From the NCBI GenBank assembly GCA_002118135.1, contig BDIU01000182.1:140988-204987 (forward strand): a stretch of DNA of 64,000 nucleotides, in the 5' to 3' direction. Under the pieces are notes generated by a model, which was given only the letters and a program-made list of their open reading frames with translations, made no database searches and was not told the DNA's origin. The first letter of the stretch is position 1. Each line of letters opens with the position of its first letter. Below are positions 57,698 through 64,000 of the stretch, in pieces. Made by a program: the position numbers and the translations under genes. This DNA is from Trebouxia sp. TZW2008. Taxonomy: Eukaryota; Chlorophyta; Trebouxiophyceae; Trebouxiales; Trebouxiaceae.

Positions 57698-59166
57698 ATG
57701 TCAGCTTTCTCGTGTCCGCTTTTCACTCAGCACACCTGCCAATGCCGAACTTTGCGGCGTGAGTGTGGTTCACAGCCATCGCGCCGTCCTTTGTTGTGCC
57801 GGGCAGGATCGGAAGCCTCACAACAACCTCCTAGCGGGGAAACAGCGCAACAGAGTCATGCATGCCGGAGACAAGCTATGCTTGCCGCAGCAGCTGCTAT
57901 TGTTCTTCCAGCGCTCGTTCAACCTGCAAAGGCGAATACAGCAAGCCCTCCTCCAGGTCTTACACATGTCGTTAGCTCTCTTGCGGGCCTTCGACATGCG
58001 GCGATCATCCTGAACATCTTGCTTTGAACGCTGTCTTCAGGCTACAGACGGTATCGAGACAAACTAGATGGATTCTCTTTCGAGTACCCACAGTCTTGGA
58101 CGCCAGTCACGGTAGGTCTGCTCTTGCTGCTCAATTTTCACACCAATTGCCAAAGACACGGCTTTATTGGGAACTTGCTGTCTCTGTGCAGACATCAGGG
58201 AACGAGATCTTCTTCAGGAATCCGTACGATGTCAACGAATGCGTTTTTGTGAATGTATCATCACCCTCTTCGTCCAAGTACAAGTCAGTTCGCAGCATAG
58301 GCACACCAGACATTGTTGTGGAGAAAGCTCGCAAGCAGTATGTGCGTGAACTTATGTCCACCAGACTTGGAGTCAGAAGGGACTCAGATGTTATCTCAGC
58401 AGCAGATCGCACTGGACCAGACGGAAATGAGTATTATGACTTACAGGTACAGCACTTGGTGATGTCAGCTGTATTTCTGCATGCAGTGATTGAGACGCAG
58501 CATCATGGATCATCTGATGTTAGTGACAGCTGGGGTGACATATGCTCTCATTGGTATGCACCGATGTTGCACACCATACAAGATATTTGTACATTGCATG
58601 TTTGTCTTGCTGCTTGACATGTGGTGCAAGCCTATATCCACTATATTACTAAGGCTCCAGCTTGCAGTATGATTTGTTGGACCTTCTGATAGCTGTGACC
58701 GTGCCGCAGATACGGATCAAATCCTTTGCCTCACGAGCACAGCTAGCAGTGACGCAGGCAGAAATCGATAAAGCAGTGGAGTTGGAATGGGATCGAAGGC
58801 TGATCACAGTACTTGGTGCTGCCAATAACCGGCTGTATGAGTTCAGGTTACAGACTGCCAACTCAACTTATGAAAAGAGCAAGGTAAACAGCATGGTCCC
58901 GCTGAAGCATTCCTTCTTGAATGTGGCCAAGCTGCCAATGCTATGCTTACGAGAAACACATGTGGTCGATTGCAAGCATTGTGCAACACGACAAGCACGG
59001 TCTTGCTAGATCGCTCCATACTGAGGTTGGCTGAGCTGTAAATCCCAGTATTCAACAGGTCTGAGTGGTCTGGTGCAAGCCGCGCGCAACTCATCGTACT
59101 GTTGTGATGCAGGAGCCACTTCTGGAGATGGCAAGGTCCTTCACGTGCTTCTCTGTGGATGCATAG
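57698..59166 (+). CDS. PsbP-domain protein of the thylakoid lumen
   Basis: Five exons (57698-57956, 58041-58111, 58192-58446, 58710-58883, 59113-59166) give 270 residues. The N-terminus is bipartite: a plastid transit region, then a twin-arginine RRQ (57-59) followed by a hydrophobic Ala/Val/Leu core and a lumenal AKA cleavage site at about 79, so Tat import into the lumen is expected. The PsbP fold follows: YRDKLDGFSFEYPQSWTPV, NEIFFRNP, FVNVSSPSSSKYKSV, YYDLQIRI, LYEFRLQT, ending MARSFTCFSV. PsbP-domain proteins assist photosystem II or I assembly; the subfamily is not clear. The domain end is complete. Confidence 0.93.
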
Positions 59167-59956
59167 GCTTTCTTAACATTTACAAAACCGCTCTGCAAGG
59201 AAACAACGTAAAAGTCTACGCCATAGTACATCCTTGAGTAGAAGCAATGCAGGATAGTGCTTTGCCAACGAACAATGTGTGCCAGGCAGTTTTGTTCACT
59301 TTTGCACAGAAAGTAGCAGCTATGGACGACTGCCTGTGCAAATTTACAGCTTCTCAGCATTGTCATCTTGCAGGTTTTGTCAGCACTCTTCTGCAAGGGC
59401 TCAATCTGTTTGCTCTGCAGTTGGGAGCATTGATATCAACACGCCTGTTGTAGCAACATTGTCATCAGGCATACGAGATTTCGACAGCATTTGAAGTACA
59501 GTGTGCCATGGATGATATCAGCCCCGATTATTTGTGAGAAGTCAAAATTGTTTTGCTGTGATGCCCGAATGCAAGCGTGCAATGAAGCGACTGCACAAAG
59601 TTTGCAGCCAAATGCACAGCATACAAAATGAGCTGCAGCTGCAAAAGTAAAAGATTTTTGTCTTGTCAGCCGGCTTTTCAAAATTACAGCTGCTGACGGC
59701 AACGAACTTGCATGCAGTTCATCTTGAAGACCTTTTGTAAAGCCGCACACTGATCTTACACCGTTTTAAAACTGCGCCTTCAAAATTGCAGTATACTTGT
59801 CATCTACCTAGCACTCACTGAGCTTACTGACATCTACGGTTGCGTACACATCTGTAACGTGTAACCAAAACTGTATCATGTTAAGACCTCTGACTGAATT
59901 GACATGCTGAAATAATACAGGGCATGACGTAAACAGAAACATTGAGGCGCCTCACG
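59167..59956. other. Convergent 3' spacer
   Basis: Between the PsbP-domain and DUF1517 stops. Nothing coding was seen. Confidence 0.4.
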
Positions 59957-62900
59957 CTACAATGTGTTCAAAGTTGGGTAATCTAGGAACAGCTCATCCT
60001 TTGAATATGAGTCATTCTCATCCTGAGGGGTCCACATGACTTCAACGGCCAAAAGCTGCAAGCACAAAGAAATGTCAGATCACAGATCAACAAAATTTGA
60101 GGGGTACACGTATGTGCAAGCATAGCACTAGAGCATTAGCCCAGTGGCTTGAATGTCTCAGCTCGTGTCAAACAATTTCCACAAGACGTGGACAGCAATA
60201 ATATCTTGGCACTAACCTGCTCACTCCTGAGGGCTCCCAGTTTGTTCAAGGCCTTCGTCAAGTCATCTCTTGACGAAACTTTTGGAATCTTGATGCCTCC
60301 ATCAGCCGCTACAATGATGGTCACAACAATCAGCTCTGACATGCCATCTCCCTTTGACCTGCACCCCGTAGCCGCTAACAACCCATAAGCACTCAGATAG
60401 ACATTCAGGTATCAAAGCCGCTAAGAACCCTTAGGCACTCAGAGAAGCATGCAGGTAACAAAGCTATGCAAATGAACGCAGAGTGAGGCTGGCCCAGCTG
60501 TGCTGTGTAGAAGTATAAGACGCACATCGCTAAGTGCATGTCAATGCTTGAGTGCCCAAGTACCGTGATCAGTCAGCAAAGCATCAATATTGACCCAGCT
60601 GCTACAGACCCAGCTGCTACAATACATGACTTCACACATGCTCTGCTCAGGCCAACCCTTGCAGCTGTAAGGCATTGTGACATGCATCGCATCCTGTGAC
60701 AAGCTGTCTTGCTTACTTGAGGGAGCTACGCCTGGATCTGCCACCAACATTCACCAGAGTCTCTTCCTTGAATTTGCCTCTCTCTTGCATGACAACCTCA
60801 TTGAATGCATCTTCAGCCCCATCAAGGCCACGTGGGTTCTTGGTGGCGCTGTCACCATATACGCAGTAGTCTGGGTTGCGCAGCAAAGACAGCACAGTTT
60901 CTGCACAACCAGGCTGCACAGGTCAGGAAACCTCACTGCTAACAATGAATAGCAGAAACAGCGGCCTTTGCATAATGCAAGCCTGTGCAGCAGGAATAGC
61001 ACAGTCTCTGCATAGCCAGCGAGCACAGGTGAAGGAGCAACCCCACTGCCAACAGTGACGGTGACAGTGACAGTAGCAGTGGCAGTAACAGTGACTGCGC
61101 CAGCAGCAACAGGGACAGTGACAATGATAGTGGAAACAGCAGCACTGTACAGGGCATGGTACACAAAGCAAGAACAATATGAATGCAAGAATCCAGCAAC
61201 ACAGACCAATATAGCACTGCCTATGGTTCAAGTGAGACCCATTGCCTACAGGAGCAAAGAGCAAAGTCCAAGTGAAGTACAAACAGTAGTGATGGATTGA
61301 TGAATGCAGCGTGGTGTGCAGAAGGTCTTGCTGACTGACCTTGCAGGATGTAATGCAAGCCTTCTGCATCATTGGTATCTGCTCTGCCTGCTATCCTCTC
61401 CAGGTCACTCTGCAGAGTGCGTGCTGAGCCTAGCAAGCCCACTTGCAGGGTTGTCACTGATGACTTTCCTGAACCTGCAATGAGATGCACAAGATAAGTA
61501 ACCTTGTACAGATGATTGCAATCTTTGATGGCAAAACTTTGCCATGCATGCTGTTTTGCACTGCATGCTGTCTTTGCGAGACAACTCAATCATGTGCAGA
61601 GTGTCCGTCATGTGTCTGTACACGTGACCACTGTGCATGTGATTGTGTACCATCATTCTCATGAATGCAGAGGTCAACCTGATTGACTGCTTCATGTCTT
61701 TAAAGGCATTCAAGTGTTTGCAAAAATGTATACGATGTTGTAACTGTTAAATTTGACGTCCTTTCAGGGACCCACAGAGGGGCCACAGGACACATTTCAA
61801 TGTCTACTAGAGACTCAATGTAGGGCCATACAGACAATGCTTGCTTCACTGGGAAAGATCAGCAATGCATGCACTATCAGTTCAGCAGGACATTCTTACC
61901 AAATTCGTCAGCCTCGTCACCGCCAAAGAAGCCGCTGACCACAGAGACGGCCACAGCCAGGGCAACACCAAGCAGCAGAAGGGTCAACAGACCACTGCCT
62001 GGGTTACCTTGCTGCACAACTACTGGGCCACCAAATCCACCGCCAAAGCCACCGCCATAGCCATATCCAAATCCAAGCCCAGGACCAAAGAATGAGTTGA
62101 AGCCTGTCAAGCGCACACAAAGCTTGTGCACACTTGCTAAAGCACATCATTAACACAGGAATGCATCAAAAGCACAGGATGAAAAGTTAAGGTTGGTAGA
62201 TTTTGTGCATGCTTAATGAGGCTTGACACGGAGTCATGATGACCTGAAAGCATGATCGATGAGATGCAGCACAGTTTGACTGCAGGCAAGTCTGCTTGCT
62301 TGATGCATGCTGACCTGTACTGCTACGAGCTCTGATCCATTGTTAGCACAGGCTGCAAAATGCACCTTGGTAGGTGTGATACATGCTTGATGAGGTGCAG
62401 CACATATTGACGTGTTTGCTATGGCTATGCTTACCTGTACCGCCATAACCTCTGCTCCCAGCAATGCTGCCACCGCCTCCTCCACCGCCTAGGCTGCCAC
62501 CAGAGTATCCGCCAGATCTGCTGCCACCCATACTGCCGCTGCAAGCCAATTCCTGCTCCTCAATATTGTGTATGCACGCATACAGCTGGATGTATGGAAG
62601 TATGTATGCAAGTGAATATACAAGTGTGTATGCAAGTGAATACACAAGTGCGTATGCAGGTGTGTATGCACATGAAGTCTTGCGGCTGTACTGCTGAAGC
62701 GCAATGGCATTTGAGCTCCAGTATGCAAAGCTAAAGATGTGGCTCAAGGTGGCAACTATTGACATACCTCATGCTGCCAGATCTAGCTGCACTGAAGCCT
62801 GAGCCACCCATGCGTCCGCCACTGCGGGCTGCCTCGGCAGGTGATATACTGCCAAACGTCTGCAAACAGCAAAGCTGATGAACAGATTGACAGACTAGCC

Positions 62901-63273
62901 TGATCAGACTGACAATAGAATCCGATGAGCAGTAAGCGCTCACCAGCACAAGCGCCAGCGCCGCAACGGCCGCGCCCTTGAGAATGAAGCTGGCGATCTT
63001 TTGCCATGCGGGTGCGGGCTTCTGAAGGTCCTCCTCAGTGCAGACCTCTGGAGTGTACACTTTAGCTGTCTTGCTCAAGGTGTGTCGCTCATGCTGGCAC
63101 GGTACAACATGGCGCTGAGATGGATTTGAATGACGCTGACGCGCATTCACGAGCGTTCGCAGCCTCAATGCAGGTCGTGTAGGCATAAGCGCAGCACTGT
63201 GTCCCAGGCAGGCAGCCTTGCGCACTGTCTGATGACTGGCGGTGGACGGGACAGACATGGTTGCAGACATCAT
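59957..63273 (-). CDS. DUF1517 chloroplast membrane protein
   Basis: Eight exons (62944-63273, 62768-62859, 62435-62538, 61900-62103, 61340-61474, 60717-60900, 60217-60358, 59957-60055) give 429 residues. In order: a long Arg/Ser/Thr/His-rich transit-like leader; a hydrophobic segment near 100-115 followed by SPAEAARSGGRMGG, typical of the family; a Gly/Ser-rich stretch; FGYGYGGGFGGG; one transmembrane helix (LLTLLLLGVALAVAV core); then the conserved soluble domain with LQVGLLGSARTLQSDLERIA, FNEVVMQERGKF, ELIVVTIIVAADGG and LLAVEVMWTPQ. The function of DUF1517 is unknown; proteins with it occur in cyanobacteria and plastids. Two adjacent ATGs begin the protein; the first is used. Confidence 0.93.
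60985..61040 (-). repeat. Echo of the 5' edge of DUF1517 exon 6
   Basis: Resembles 60875-60930 (agcaaagacagcacagtttctgcac with the acceptor), displaced by about 110 bp upstream of the exon. Confidence 0.75.
61050..61130. repeat. GTGACA-type hexanucleotide minisatellite
   Basis: About a dozen imperfect units (gtgacggtgacagtgacagt) in intron 5 of the DUF1517 gene. Confidence 0.9.
62580..62680. repeat. About 24-bp tandem repeat
   Basis: Roughly three to four imperfect units of gtgtatgcaagtgaatacac in intron 2 of the DUF1517 gene. Confidence 0.85.
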
Positions 63274-64000
63274 GATTTCGTTGACAACAGTACAAGAATT
63301 GAGCGCGTCGATAGGAACTTCTTCTGCGCCTCAACGGGAACAGGCTTCTCTGCTTCTGCGAACCTGACGCGGATAAACGGATGACATAATTTGGCAAGGT
63401 TGAATTGGCTGACGATTTTCCATTCTTCCTCCTCCTTCCAGAGCATTCATAGGGCTGGAAATTGCAACATCACTACCTGAGGGCAAGCCAAACTTGGCAG
63501 AAAAAAGATACTGCATGACGTGCTGATCTTGAGCTGCACCCTGCACCATCATGCCTGCGAGGTCTTGCACCAGCAACAAGGCGCAAGGCGGGCAGGTTTG
63601 AATCATTTAACCTGTTACAGCCAGCCCAGCCAAGTCAATCAGTGGCACAGTGTGTCTACGACTTGGAGGTTTTCTGCAAGGTAGTCACCTCCAGAGTCGG
63701 GTTGCCATTTGTGGCTTCATGTGCAGCATGCCTCATACAACAAATATATATACAGCACAGCTTGAGAATTACCGTAGTACAGAAGCATAAAAAGCGATGG
63801 TAAACACTGCATGCTGTGCGAACCTGTGCGACATCTGCATCAGTTGGCTTGAGTTGCGTCACATGTGCTCTTGCCAAAGTGACACTTTTACCAACTCAGG
63901 AGCAATTTGTTCTGCGTTGAGCCTTTATCCAACTTGGCAACAATTGGAGGTCTGGTGTTCGCCGTTTCATCGAAAATCACTCAGGACAGCGAGCCATCTT
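63274..64000. other. Upstream region of the DUF1517 gene and doubtful gene edge
   Basis: Minus-strand fragments between 63656 and about 63998 could be a small spliced gene: ATG GCT CGC near the window end, a segment reading KPTDADVAQ before a GT at about 63822, and a last exon KTSKS plus TAG at 63656 after a ccttgcag acceptor. The joins are not verifiable and I recognise no product. The rest holds nothing clear. Confidence 0.2.

Noticed and set aside
61050..61220. Val/Thr-repeat peptide on the plus strand
   Set aside because: Translation of a hexanucleotide minisatellite inside an intron.

Overview
The window looks like nuclear DNA of a chlorophyte green alga. Genes are split into many short exons. 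Two products carry plastid or thylakoid-lumen leaders (ribose-5-phosphate isomerase, PsbP-domain protein), one is a DUF1517 chloroplast protein, and the peroxisomal ABC transporter is the full-length plant PXA1/COMATOSE type. I cannot name the species; a trebouxiophyte is my best guess (inference only).

Layout, left to right: a secreted DUF5722-type glycosidase-like protein (+, 103-1659); a tentative unknown gene (+, 2090-3282); an 18-exon ABCD transporter (-, 3990-16321); a 7-exon secreted protein of unknown function (+, 16699-19083); a divergent protein kinase (-, 20047-25059); a histidine phosphatase with a transit-like leader (-, 26164-28517); ribosomal protein eL36 (-) head-to-head with ribose-5-phosphate isomerase (+); a 14-exon DENN-domain protein with a very large Q/P/G-rich linker (+, 32592-44056); a GT61-like glycosyltransferase (-, 44841-47721); a ZNF598/Hel2-type E3 ligase (-, 48430-57549) head-to-head with a PsbP-domain protein (+); a DUF1517 protein (-, 59957-63273); and a doubtful gene edge on the right. 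Eleven multi-exon models were built by matching splice-site phase by hand. Each CDS length divides by three, and together they hold 99 exons and 88 introns.

The most unusual signal is in the introns. At least 20 exons, spread over six genes, are accompanied by decayed copies of their own edge (called echoes here). Copies of an exon's 3' end plus donor lie downstream in the next intron. Copies of an exon's 5' end plus acceptor lie upstream in the previous intron. They form arrays of one to five copies at roughly 55-205 bp spacing, and range from almost identical (DENN exon 7, 165-bp units) to barely recognisable. This is what repeated tandem duplication across exon-intron boundaries would leave behind, and it appears to account for a good part of intron length. 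About a quarter of exons also begin with GT straight after the acceptor AG (AG|GT), a pattern linked to models of intron gain by tandem duplication.

The genes do not form one pathway. They are housekeeping, plastid, peroxisomal, vesicle-traffic, secretory and ribosome-quality-control functions side by side.
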